A stretch of 64,000 nt of DNA from positions 155,059,592 through 155,123,591 of the forward strand of contig NC_134832.1 in assembly GCF_004210375.1 (NCBI RefSeq), written 5' to 3'. The translations under genes were made by a program, and so were the position numbers. The DNA is from Tachypleus tridentatus. Taxonomy: Eukaryota > Arthropoda > Merostomata > Xiphosura > Limulidae. This document shows, in pieces, positions 51,001 to 64,000 of this stretch (the first letter of the stretch is position 1; each line of letters begins with the position of its first letter). The notes under the pieces were generated by a model. It made no database searches, was not told where the DNA came from, and saw only the letters and a list, made by a program, of their open reading frames with translations.

Positions 51001-54000
51001 AAATTAAATATAGCTCATATATCCAGTAGAATTATGTATAGCACATAACATCCAGTAGAATTAAGTATAGCACATAACATCGAGTATACTTAAATATAGC
51101 ACATACATCCAGTAGAATTAAGTATAGCACATAACATCCAGTGGAATTAAGTATAACACACACATGTAGTAGAATTATGTATAGCACATAACATCGAGTA
51201 GACTTAAATATAGCACATACATCCAGTAGAATTAAGTATAGCACATACATCCAGTAGAATTAAGTGTACCACATAACATCCAGTAGAATTAAATATGGCA
51301 CATAAATCTGGGAGAATAAAGTATAGCACATTCCTCCAGTAAAATTAAGTATAGCACATTCCTCCAGTAAAATTAAGTATAGCACATAATACAGTAGAAC
51401 TAAGAATAGCACATAATACAATAGAATTAAGTATAGCACATACATCAAGTAGAATTAAGTATAAAAACATCCAGTAGAATTAAGAATAGCACATAACATC
51501 CAGTAGAATTACGTGTAGCACATGCATCCAGTAGAATAAAGTACAGCACATACATACAGTAAAATTAAATATAGCACATAATCCAGTAGAACTAACTATA
51601 TATCATACTTCCAGTAAAATTAAGTATTGCACATAACATTTCGTAGAATTAAGTATAGCACATAACATCCAGTAGAATTAAGTGTAGCACATACATACAG
51701 TAGAATTATGTATAGCACATACATCCAGTAGAATTATATATAAAACATACATCCAGTAGAATTAAGTATAAATACATCCAGAGAATTACGTATAGCACAT
51801 ACATCCAGTAGAATTAAATATAGCACATACATCGAGTAGAATTAAGTAGGCCATATAACATCCAGTAAACTTAAATATAGCACATACATCCAGTAGAATT
51901 AAGTATAGCACATACATCTAGTTGAATTAAGTATAGAACATACATCGAGTAGAATTAATTATAGAACATACATCCAGTACAATAAAGTACAGCACATAAC
52001 ATCCAGTAGAATTAAGTATAGCACATACATCCAGTGGAATTAAGTGTTGGACATGACATTCAGTAGAATTAAGTATAGCACATAACATCCAGTAGACTTA
52101 AATATAGCACATACATCCAGTAGAATTAAATATAGCACATAACATCCAGAAGAATTAACTATAGCACATACATCGAGTAGAATTAACCATAACACATACA
52201 TCCAGTAGAATTAAGTATAGCACATAACATCAAGTAGAATTAAGTATAGCACATACATCTAGTAGAAATAAGTATAGCACATACATCGAGTAGAATTAAG
52301 TATAAAACATAACATCCAGTAGAATTAAGTATAATACATACATCCAGTAGAATTAAGTTTAGCACATAACATCCAGTAGAATTACGTAAAGCACATACAT
52401 CCAATAAAATTAAGTATAGCACATAGTGCAGAAGAACTAAGTATGGACCATACATCCAGTAGAATTAAATATTGCACATAACATCCAGTAAGATTAAGTA
52501 TAGCACACACATCCAATAGAATAAAGTATAAATACATCGAGTAGAATTGAGTACAGCACATAACATCCAGTAGAATTACTTTTGAGCACATACATACAGT
52601 AGAATAAAGTACAGCACATACCTCCAGTAAAAGTAAGTATAGCACATACATCGAGTAGAATTAAGTATAAATACATCGAATAGAAATAAGTATAGCAGAT
52701 AACATTCAGTAGAATTAAGTGTAGCATATAATCTAGTAGAATTAAGTATTGCACATAACATCCAGTAGAATTAAGTATACCACATACATCCAGTTAAATT
52801 AGGTGTAGCACATACATACACTAGAATTAAGTATAGCAAATAACATCGAGTAGAATTAAGTATAGCTCATACATCTGGTAGAATTAAGTATAGCGCACAC
52901 ATCCAGCAGAATTAAATATCGCACATACATCCAGTAGAATTATGTATATCACATAACATCCAGTAGAATTAAGTATAGCACATAACATCGAGTAGACTTA
53001 AATATAATATATACATCCAGTAGAATTAAGTATAGCACATTACGTCCAGTAGAATTAAGTATAACACATACATGAAGTAAAAATATGTATAGCACATACA
53101 TCGTGTAGAATTAAGTATAACACATACATCCAGTAGAATTAAATAGAGCACTTACATCTGGTAGAATTAAGTATAGCGCATACATCCAGTAGAATTAAGT
53201 TTTTCTCATACATCTGGTAGAATTAAGTATAGCGCATACATACAGTAGAATTAAGTATAACACATACATCCAGGAGAATTAAGTATAGCACATAACATCG
53301 AGAACAATTAAGTGTAGCACATGCATGCAGTAAAATTAAGTATAGCACATACATCGAGTAGAACTAAGTATAACACATACATTCAGTAGAATTAAATATA
53401 GTACATACATCCAGTAGAATTAAGTATAGCACATAACATCGAGTAGAATTAAGTATAGCCAATACATCTGGTAGAATTAAGAATAGCGCATACATACAGT
53501 AGAATTAAGTATAGCACATAACATCGAATCAAATTAAGTGTAGCACATGCATCTAGTAAAATTAAGTATAGCACATACATCGAGTAGAACTAAGTATAAC
53601 ACATACAACCAGTAGAATTAAATATAGCACATATATCCAGTAAAATTATGTATAGCACATAACATCCAGTAGAATTAAGTATAGCACATAACATCGAGTA
53701 GACTTTAATATAGCACATACATCAGGTAGAATTAAGTATAGCACATAACATCCAGTGGAATTAAGTATAACACATACATGTAGTAGAACTATGTATAGCA
53801 CATAACATCGAGTAGACTTAAATATAGCACATACATCGAGTAGAATTAAGTATTGCACATACATCCAGTAGAATTAAGTGTACCACATAACATCCAGTAG
53901 AATTAAATATGGCACATAAATCCGGGAGAATTAAGTATAGCACATAATACAGTAGAACTAAGTATAGCACATAATACAATAGAATTAAGTATAGCACATA

Positions 54001-57000
54001 CATACAGTAAAATTAAATATAGCACATAATCCAGTAGAACTAACTATATATCATACTTCCAGTAAAATTAAGTATTGCACATAACCTTCAGTACAATTAA
54101 GTATAGCACATAACATCCACTAGAATTAAGTGTAGCACATACATACAATTAAGTATAGCACATAACATCCATGTATTAAGTGTAGCACATACATCCAGTA
54201 GAATTATATATAGCACATATACCCAGGAGAATTAAGTATCGCACATACTTCCAGTAAAATTAAGTGTAGCACATAATCCAGTAGAATTCAGAATAGAACA
54301 TACATCCAGTGGAATTAAGTATAGCACATACATCTAGTTGAATTAAGTATAGCACATACATCGAGTAGAATTAAGTATAGAACATACATCCAGTACAATA
54401 AAGTACAGCACATAACATCCAGTAGAATTAAGTATAAAACATACATCCAGTACAATTAAGTACAGCACATAACATCCAGTAGAATTAACTATAGCACATA
54501 CATCCAGTAGACTTAAATATAGCACATACATCCAGTAGAATTAAGTATAGCACATAACATCCAGTAGAATTAAGTATAGCACATACATCTATTAGAATTA
54601 AATATAGGAAATACATCGAGTAGAATTAAGTATAACACATACATCCATTAGAATTAAATATAGTACATACATCCAATAGAATTAAGTATAGCATATAACA
54701 TCCAGTTGAATTACGTATAGCACATACATTCAATGGAATAAAGTATAGGAAATAGCATCCAGTAGAATTAAGCATAGCACATAACATACAGTAAACTTAA
54801 ATATAGAACATACATCCAGCAGAATTGATTATAGCAAATAACATCCAGTAGAATTAAGTATAACACATACATCGAGTAGAATTAAGTATAACACATAACA
54901 TCCAGTAGAATTAAGTATAGCACATAACATCCACTAGAATAAAGTGTAGCACATCCATCCGGTAGAATAAAGTATAGCACATACATCCAGTAAAATTAAG
55001 TATAGCATATACATCCGGTAGAAAAAAGTATAGCACAAACATCCAGTAGAATTAAGTATAGCACATAACATCTATTAGAATTAAGTATAGCAAATACATC
55101 GAATAGAATTAAGTATAACACATACATACAGTAGAATTAAGTATAGCACATACATCAAGTACAATTAAGTATAGCACATACATCAAGTACAATTAAGTAT
55201 AGCATATAACATCCAGTAGAATTAAGTGTAGCAAATAGCATCCGGTAAAATTAAGTATATCACATAACATCCAGAAGAATTATGTATTGCACATAACATC
55301 CAGTAGAATTAAGTATAGCAAATACATCCAGTTGAATTAGGTGTAGCACATACATACAGTAGAATTAAATATAGCACATACATCCAGTAGAATTAAGTGT
55401 ATCAAATAGCATCCAGAAGAATTAAGTATTGCACATAACATCCAGTAGAATTAAGTATAGCACATAACATCCAGTAGATTTAAGTATAGCACATAAATCC
55501 GATAGAATACACTATAGCATTTACATGCAGTAAAATTCAGTATAGCACATAGTGCAGTAGAACTAAGTATAGACCATACATCCAGTAGAATTACGTATTG
55601 CACATAACATCCAGTAGAATAAGGTATAGTACATACATCCGGTAGAATAAAGTATAGCACATAACATCGAGTACAATTAAGTGTAGCATATGCATCCAGT
55701 AGAATTAAGTATAGCACATAACATCCAGTAGAATTACGTATAGCACATACATTCAATGGAATTAAGTATAGCACATAGCATCCAGTAGAATTAAGTATAG
55801 CACATAACATCCAGAAGAGTTAAATATAGCACATACATCCAGTAGAATTGATTATAGCACATAACATCCAGTAGAATTAAATATAACACATATATCCAGT
55901 TGAATTAAGTGTAGCACATACATCTAGTAGAATTAACTGTAGCACATACATCCAGTAGAATTAAGTATAGCACTTACATGTGGTAGAATTAAGTATAGCG
56001 CATACATCCAGTAGAATTAACTATAGTACACACATCGAGTAGAATTAAGTATAACACATACATCCAGTAGAATTAAATATAGCAAATACATCGAGTAGAA
56101 TTAAGTAAAACACATAACATCGAGTAGAATTAAGTAAAACACATAACATCGAGTAGAATTAAGTATAGCACATAACATCGAGTACAATTAAGTATAGCAC
56201 ATGCATCCAGAAAAATTAAGTATAGCACATAACATCCAGTAGAATTAAGTATAGCACACAACATCGAGGAGAATTAGGTATAGCTCATACATCTGGTAGA
56301 ATTAAGTATTCCGCATACATACAGTAGAATTAAGTATAGCACATAACATCTAGTACAATTAAGTGTAGCACATCCATCGAGTAGAACTAAGTATAACACA
56401 TACATCCAGTAGAATTAAATATAACACATACATCCAGTAGAATTAAATATAGCACATAATATCGAGAACACGTAAATATAGCACATACATCCAGTAGAAT
56501 TAAGTATAGCACATACATCCACTAGAATGAAATGTAGCACATACCTCTAGTAAAATTAAGTATAACACATACATACAGTAGAATTAAATATAGCACATAC
56601 ATCCAGTAGAATTAAGTATAGCACATAACATCCAGTAGAATTACGTATAGCACATACATTCAATGGAATTAAGTACAGCACATAGCATCCAGTAGAATTA
56701 AGTAGAGCACATAACATCCAGAAGAGTTAAATATAGCACATACATCCAGTAGAATTGATTATAGCACATAACATCCAGTAGAATTAAGTATAGCACATAC
56801 ATCTAGTAGAATTAAGTATACCACATACATCGAGTAGAATTAAGTATAACACACAACATCCAGTAGAATTAAGTATAGCACATAACATCCAGTAGAATAA
56901 AGTGTAGCACATCCATGCGGTAGAATAAAGTATAGCACATACATCTAGCAAAATTAAGTATAGGACATACATCTAATAGAATTAAGTATAGCACATAACA

Positions 57001-60000
57001 CCCAGTGGACATAAATATAGCACATACACCCAGTAGAATTAAGTATTGCACATAACATCCAGTAGAATTAAATATAGCACATATATCCAGTTGAAATAAG
57101 TGTAGCACATACATCTAGTAGAATTAACTATAGCACATACATCCAGTAGAATTATGTATAGCACTTACATGTGGTAGAATTAGGTATAGCGCATACATCC
57201 AGTAGAATTAACTATAGTACACACATCAGTAGAATTAAGTATAACACATACATCCAGTAGAATTAAATATAGCAAATACATCGAGTAGAATTAAGTAAAA
57301 CACATAACATCGAGTAGAATTTAGTATAGCACATAACATCGAGTATAATTAAGTGTAGCACATGCATCCAGAAAAATTAAGTATAGCACATAACATCCAG
57401 TAGAATTAAGTATAGCACACAACATCGAGTAGAATTAAGTATAACTCATACATCTGGTAGAATTAAGTATTCCGCATACATACAGTACAATTAAGTATAG
57501 CACATAACATCTAGTACAATTAAGTGTAGCAATTCCATCGAGTAGAACTAAGTATAACACATACATCCAGTAGAATTAAGTACAGCACATACATCCACTA
57601 AAATGAAATGTAGCACATACCTCTAGTAAAATTAAGTATAGCACATACATCCACTAGAATGAAATGTAGCACATACCTCTAGTAAAATTAAGTATAGCAC
57701 ATACATCCGATAGAATACATACACTATAGCATTTACATGCAGTAAAATTCAATATAGCACATAGTGCAGTGGAACTAAGTATAGACCATAACTCCAGTAG
57801 AATTAAGTATTGCACATAACATCCAGTAAAATAAAGTATAGCACATCCCTCCAGTAGAATTAAATATAGCACATAACATCAAGTAGAATTGAGTATAGGA
57901 CATACATCTGGTAAAATTAAGTATAGCGCATATATCCAGTAGAATTAAGTATAACACATACATCCAGTAGAATTAAGTGTACCACATAACATCCAGTAGA
58001 ATTAAGTATGGCACATACATCCAGGTAGAATAAAGTATAGCACATACCTCCAGTAAAATTAAGTATAGCACATAATCCACTAGAACTAAGTATAGCACAT
58101 ACATCCAGTAAAATTACGTGTAGCACATACATCCAGTAAAAAATAAGTATAGCACATAATCCAGTAGAATTAAGTATAATACATAACATCCAGTAGAATT
58201 AAATAAAGCACATAACATCCAGTAGAATTAAGTATAGCACATACATCCGATAGAATACACTATAGCATTTACATGCAGTAAAATTTAATATAGCACATAG
58301 TGCAGTAGAACTAAGTATAGACCATACATCCAGTAGAATTAAGTATTGCACATAACATCCAGTAAAATTAAGTATAGCACATACATCCAGTAGAAAAAAG
58401 TATAGCACATAACATCGAGTACAATTAAGTGTAGCACATGCATCCAGTAAAATTAAGTATAGCACATAACATCCAGTAGAATTAAGTATAGCACATAACA
58501 TCCAGAAGACTTAAATATAGCACATACATCCAGGAAAATTGATTATAGCACATAACATCCAGTAGAATTAAGTATAGCACATACATCTACTAGAATTAAG
58601 TATAGCACATACATCGAGTAGAATTAAGTATAACACATAACATCAAGTAAAATTAAGTATAGCACATAACATCCAGTAGATTAAAGTGTAGCACATCCAT
58701 CCGGTAGAATAAAGTATAGCACATACATCCAGTAAAATTAAGTATAGGACATACATCTAATAGAATTAAGTATAGCACATAACATCCAGTGGACAAAATA
58801 TAGCACATACACCAAGTAGAATTAAGTATAGCACATAACATCCAGTAGAATTAAGTATAGCACATACATCCAGTAGAATTAAGTATTGCACATACATCCA
58901 GTAGAATTAAGTATTGCACAAAACATCCAGTAGAATTAAGTATAACACATACATCAGGTGGAATTAAGTATAGAACATACATCAAGTACAATTAAGTATA
59001 GCACATTACATCCAGTAGAATTAAGTTTAGCAAATAGCATCCAGTAAAATTAAGTATTGTACATAACATCCAGTAGAATTAAATATAGCAAATACATCCA
59101 GTTGAATTAGGTGTAGCACATACATACAGTAGAATTAAGTATAGTACATACATCCAGTAAAATTAAGTATAGCACATAACAACCAGCAGAATTAAGTATA
59201 GTACATATATCATGGTAAGACATAAAGTACAATTAAATTAGAGCACATACATCCAGTACAATTAAGTATAGCATACATCATGTAGCACATACATCCAGTA
59301 AATGGAATAAAGTATAGCATATACATCAGGTAGAAAAAAATAGCACATACATTCAATAATTAGCACATACATCCAGTAGAATTAAATATAGCACATACAT
59401 ACAGTTGAATTAATTATAGCACATAACATCTAGTAGAATTACGTATAGCACATACATTCAATGGAATTAAGTATAGCACATAGCATTCAGTAGAATTAAG
59501 TATAACACATAACATCCAGTAGTCTTAAATATAGCACATACATACAGTAGAATTAAATATTATTAGTAAATTAAATATAGCACATACATCAGTAGAATTA
59601 AGTATAGCAAATACATCCATAGTAGAATTAAGTATAGCACATAACATCAGTAGAATTAAGTATAGCACATACATCCAGTAGAATTAAGTATTGCACATAC
59701 ATCATGAGTCAATTAATATAGCCATACCATTCAGTAGAATTAAATGTATAGCAAATAAGCATCCAGTAGAATTAAGTATAGCAAACATAACATCCAGTAG
59801 AATTAAGTATTGCCTTATAACATCCAGTAGAATTAAGTATAAAGCACATATAACATCGAGTAGAATTAACATAGCATAATGCACATACATCCAGCATAGA
59901 ATTAACATATAGCACATCCATCCAGTAGAATTAAGTATAGCACATACATCAGTAGAATTAAGTTATAACCATCCATCCAGTAGAATTAAGTATAGCACAT

Positions 60001-63000
60001 GCATCCAGTAAAATTAAATTATAGCACATACACATCGAGTAGAATTAAGATTAGCAGCACATAACATCGAGTAGAATTAAATTATAGCACATACATCTGG
60101 TAGAATTAAGAATATGGCACATACATACAGTAGAATTAAATATAGCACATAACATCGAATCAGAATTAAGTGTAGCACATAACATCTAGTAGAATTAAGT
60201 ATAGCACATAACATCGAGTAGAATTAAGTATAGCACATACATCCAGTAGAATTAAATATGCACATAACATCCAGTAGAATTAAGTATAGCACATAACATC
60301 CAGTAGAATTAAGTATAGCACATAACATCAGTAGAGCTTAAATATAGCACATACATCAGTAGAATTAAGTATCACACATACATCGAGTAGAATTAAGTAT
60401 AGCACATAACATCCAGTAGAATTAAGTATAGCACATAACATCCAGTAGAATTAAGTATAGCACATATACATCCAGTAGAATTAAATATAGCACATAACAT
60501 CCAATAGAATTAAATTATGGCACATACATCCAGTAAAATTAAGTATAGCACATAATCCAGTAGAATTAACTATAGCACATACATACAGTAGAATTAAGTA
60601 TAGCACATACATCGAGTAGAATTAAGTATAGCACATACATCAGTAGAATTAAATATTATACATACAAAATAGAGATTAAAGTATAGCACATTAACATCCA
60701 GTAGAATTAAGTATAGCACATACATCCAGTAGAATTAAATGTATAGCACATACATACATCGAGTATGTGCACATACATCAAATTATAGCACATACATCAG
60801 AGTAGAATTAAGTATAGCACATACATCCAGGTACAATTAAATAGTACAGCACATAACATCCAGTAGAATTAAGTATAGCACATACATCCAGTAGAATTAA
60901 GTATAGCACATAACATCCAGTAGAATTAAAGTATAGCACATAACATCCAGTAGAATTAAATTATAGCACATACATCTAGGGTAGTACATCAGTTAAAATT
61001 AAATATAGCACATAATCCAGTCCAGTAGAGACTAAGTATAGCATATAACATCAGTTGATTAAGTATATCACATACATTCAATGGAATAAAATTATAACTA
61101 TCCAGTAGAAATTAAGTATTGCACATAACCTTCCAGTAAACAAATATAGCACATACATCCAGTAGATTAATTATAGCACACAACATCCACTAGAATTAAG
61201 CGTATACATACATCAGTAAGATTAAGTATAGCTACATAACATACAGTAGAATTATGTATAACATAACATCCAGTAGAATAAAGTATAGCACATACATCCA
61301 GTAGAATAAAGTATAGCACATACATCCAGCAGAATTAAATTATAGCACGTACATCGAGTAGAAAAAAAGTATAGCACAAACATCCAGTAAATTAAGTATA
61401 GCACATAACATCTAGTACAATAAAGTACAGCACATAACATCCAGTAGAATTAAGTATAAAACATACATCCAGTAGAATTAAGTACAGCACATAAAATTAA
61501 CAGTAGAATTAACTATAGCACATACACCCAGTAGACTTAAATATAGCACATAACATCCAGTAGAATTAAGTGTAGCACATACATCCATAAAAGAATTAAG
61601 TATAGCAACATAACATCCAGTAGAATTCAAGTATAGCACATAACATCTATAAGAATTAAAATACAGAAAATACATCGATTAGAATTAAGGTATAGCACAT
61701 ACATCCATTAGAATTAAATATAGTACATACATCCAATAGAACTAAGTATAGCATATATAACATCCAGGAAGATTAAGTATTTTTATAGCATCCAGTAGGA
61801 TTAAGTATAGCACATACATCAGTAGAATTAAATTAGCAGCACATAACATCCGATAGAATACACTATAGCACATACATCCAGTAAAATTAAGTATAGCACA
61901 TACATGCAGTAGAATTAAGTATAGACATACATCCAGTAGAATTAAGTATAGCACATAACATCCAGTAGAATAAGGTATGTATCGGTAGAATAAAATTATA
62001 GCACATAACATCCAGTAGAATTAAGTATAGCACATACATCCAGTAGAATTAAATTATAGCACATAACATCCAGTAGAATTAATTATAGCATACATACAGT
62101 AGAATTAAGTATAGCACATACATCCAGTAGAATTAAGTATAGCACATAACATCCAGTAGAATTAAATATAGCACATACATCCAGTAGAATTAAGTATAGC
62201 ACATAACATCCAGTAAATTAAATATAGCACATATATCCAGTTGAATTAAGTATAGCACATACATCCAATAGAATTAAATATAGCACATAACATCCAGTAG
62301 AATTAAGTATAGCACATACATCTGAGTAGACTTAAATATAGCACATACATCCAGTAGAATTAAGTATAGCACATACATCCAGTAACAATTAAGTATAGCA
62401 CATACATCCAGTAGAATAAAGTATAGCACATACATCAGTAGAATTAAGTATAGCACATAACATCCAGTAGAATTAAGTATAGCACATAATATCCAGTAGA
62501 ATTAAATATAGCACATACATCCAGTAGAATTAAGTATAGCACATAACATCCAGTAGAATTAAATATAACACATACATCCAGTAGAATTAAGTATAGCACA
62601 TACATCCAGTAGAATTAAGTATAGCACATACATCCAGTAGAATTAAATATAGCACATAACATCTAGTAGAATTAAGTATAGCACATACATCCAGTAGAAT
62701 TAAGTATTCCACATAACATCCAATAGAATTAAGTGCAGCACATCCATCCAGTAGAATTAAATATAGCACATAATATCATCCATACATCAGTAGAATTAAG
62801 TATAGCACATACAGACAAGAATTGTATTAGCACATAACATCCAGTAGAATTAAGTTATAGCACATACATACATCCAGTAGAATTAAGTATAGCACATAAC
62901 ATCCAGTAGAATTAAGTATAGCACATTATGTAATTAAATATAAGCACATAACATCCAGTAGAATTAAGTATAGCACATAACATCCAGAAGAGTTAAATAT

Positions 63001-64000
63001 AGCACATACATCCAGTAGAATTAATTATAGCACATACATCGTAGTTAAGTATATACATACATCTAGTAGAATTAAATATACCACATACATCAGTAAATTA
63101 AGTATTTTACAACATAGTAGAATTAAATTATAGCACATCCAGTAGAATAAAGTGTAGCAATCCGGTAGAATAAATATAGCACATACATCCAGTAAAATTA
63201 AGTATTGCACATAACATCTAGTAGAATTAAATATAGCACATACCATCCAGTAGAAATAAATATAGCACATACATCCAGTAGAATTAAATTATAGCACATA
63301 CATCCAGTAGAATTAAGTATAGCACATACATCCAGTAGAATTAAGTATAGCACATACATCCAGTAGAATTAAGTATAGCACATATACATCCAGTAGAATT
63401 AAGTATAGTACATACATCCAGGTAGAATTAAGTATAGCACATACATCGAGTAGAATTAAATTACACACATCAGTAAATTAAGCATAGCACATACATCCAG
63501 TAGAATTAAATATAGCACATACATCCAGTAGAATTAACATCCAGTTATAGCACATACATTCAATGGATTAAATATATGTACATAGCATCAGTAGAATTAA
63601 AATTATAGCACATATAGAATTAAGTAGCACATACATCCAGTAGAATTAAGTATAGCACATAACATCCAGTAGAATTAAGTATAGCACATACATCAGGTAA
63701 AATTAAATATAAGCACATAACATCAAGTAGAATTAGCATACATAGCTAAAATTAAATATAGCATACATCCAGTAGAATTAAGTATAGCACTTACATCCAG
63801 TAGAATTAATATATGCATACATCCAGTAGAGTTAACTATAGCACATACATCGAAGGTTGAGATTATTAAATTATAACACATACATCCAGTAGAATTAAGT
63901 ATAGCACATAACATCGAGTAGAATTAAGTATAGCACATACATCAGGTAGAATTAAGTAAACACAGTAGAATTAAGTATAGCACATACATCCAGTAAAATT
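48050..64000. repeat. satellite-like 28/29-bp array, ~560 copies, continues past the window
   Basis: The unit contains CATCCAGTAGAATTAAGTAT and agcacata, with cataacatc forms one base longer. Common variants are catcgag, catctag, tagaactaag, aaaattaag, gtgcag and tcaatggaatt. Sets of variants recur in the same order (for example about 50640-51460 again at 53220-54000, offset near 2614 bp; 49230-49450 again at 52240-52455), giving a mosaic higher-order structure. Dozens of minus-strand frames of 60-119 codons (LYLILLDVCAILNSTGC-like) are artefacts of the repeat. From about 59.2 kb unit lengths become erratic. No gene is seen in this 16 kb. Confidence 0.98.

Noticed and set aside
48080..63914. 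Dozens of minus-strand frames reading LYLILLDVCAILNSTGC-like peptides, suggestive of membrane proteins
   Set aside because: They follow the 28-bp unit, restart every few units and have no conserved start. Hydrophobicity is a by-product of the AT-rich repeat.

Overview
The window is AT-rich eukaryotic DNA dominated by tandem repeats. Two families of tRNA-derived SINEs, degraded RTE-like non-LTR retrotransposon fragments and one intron-containing homeobox gene point to an arthropod. From general familiarity, the SINE style and the density of minisatellites suggest a chelicerate, with a horseshoe crab most likely. The sequence alone does not prove this.

The one confidently coding locus is an Msx (muscle segment homeobox / Drop class) gene on the + strand. 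Exon 1 (18444-18960) carries two EH1-like repressor motifs and a PWI motif. Exon 2 (32701-33170) carries a textbook Msx homeodomain. The splice phases match (1 base + 2 bases) and give a 328-residue protein. The 13.74 kb intron is roughly 60% tandem repeats. Its 3' end is a ~47-bp minisatellite whose unit contains the real splice acceptor and the first ~20 bases of exon 2, so the homeobox exon is preceded by a ladder of about two dozen decoy acceptors.

Layout. 1-18.0 kb: 5' flank with arrays of 28, 37, 40, 60, 58 and 43 bp, two retrotransposon fragments (minus strand, about 2.0-4.4 kb and 9.75-10.0 kb) and several SINEs. 18.0-18.44 kb: GC-richer promoter-like DNA. 18.44-33.17 kb: Msx. 33.2-40.5 kb: 3' flank with a 50-bp array and SINEs. 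40.58-41.74 kb: a 36-bp array open in one frame for 384 codons but lacking an ATG. 41.9-47.3 kb: arrays of 37, 46 and 57 bp, with one possible unidentified minus-strand exon at 45.5 kb. 48.05 kb to the window end: one ~28-bp satellite-like array of about 16 kb that runs off the window; its last ~5 kb is irregular in a way that suggests poor consensus quality.

At least half of the window is tandem repeat. Most open frames are repeat or chance products and are not annotated as genes. No prokaryotic, CRISPR or operon features are present. The observations most worth following are the decoy-acceptor array at Msx, the minisatellite that appears to have grown out of a retrotransposon reverse-transcriptase C-terminus, and the ~36-copy TAATTA-bearing array upstream of a homeobox gene.
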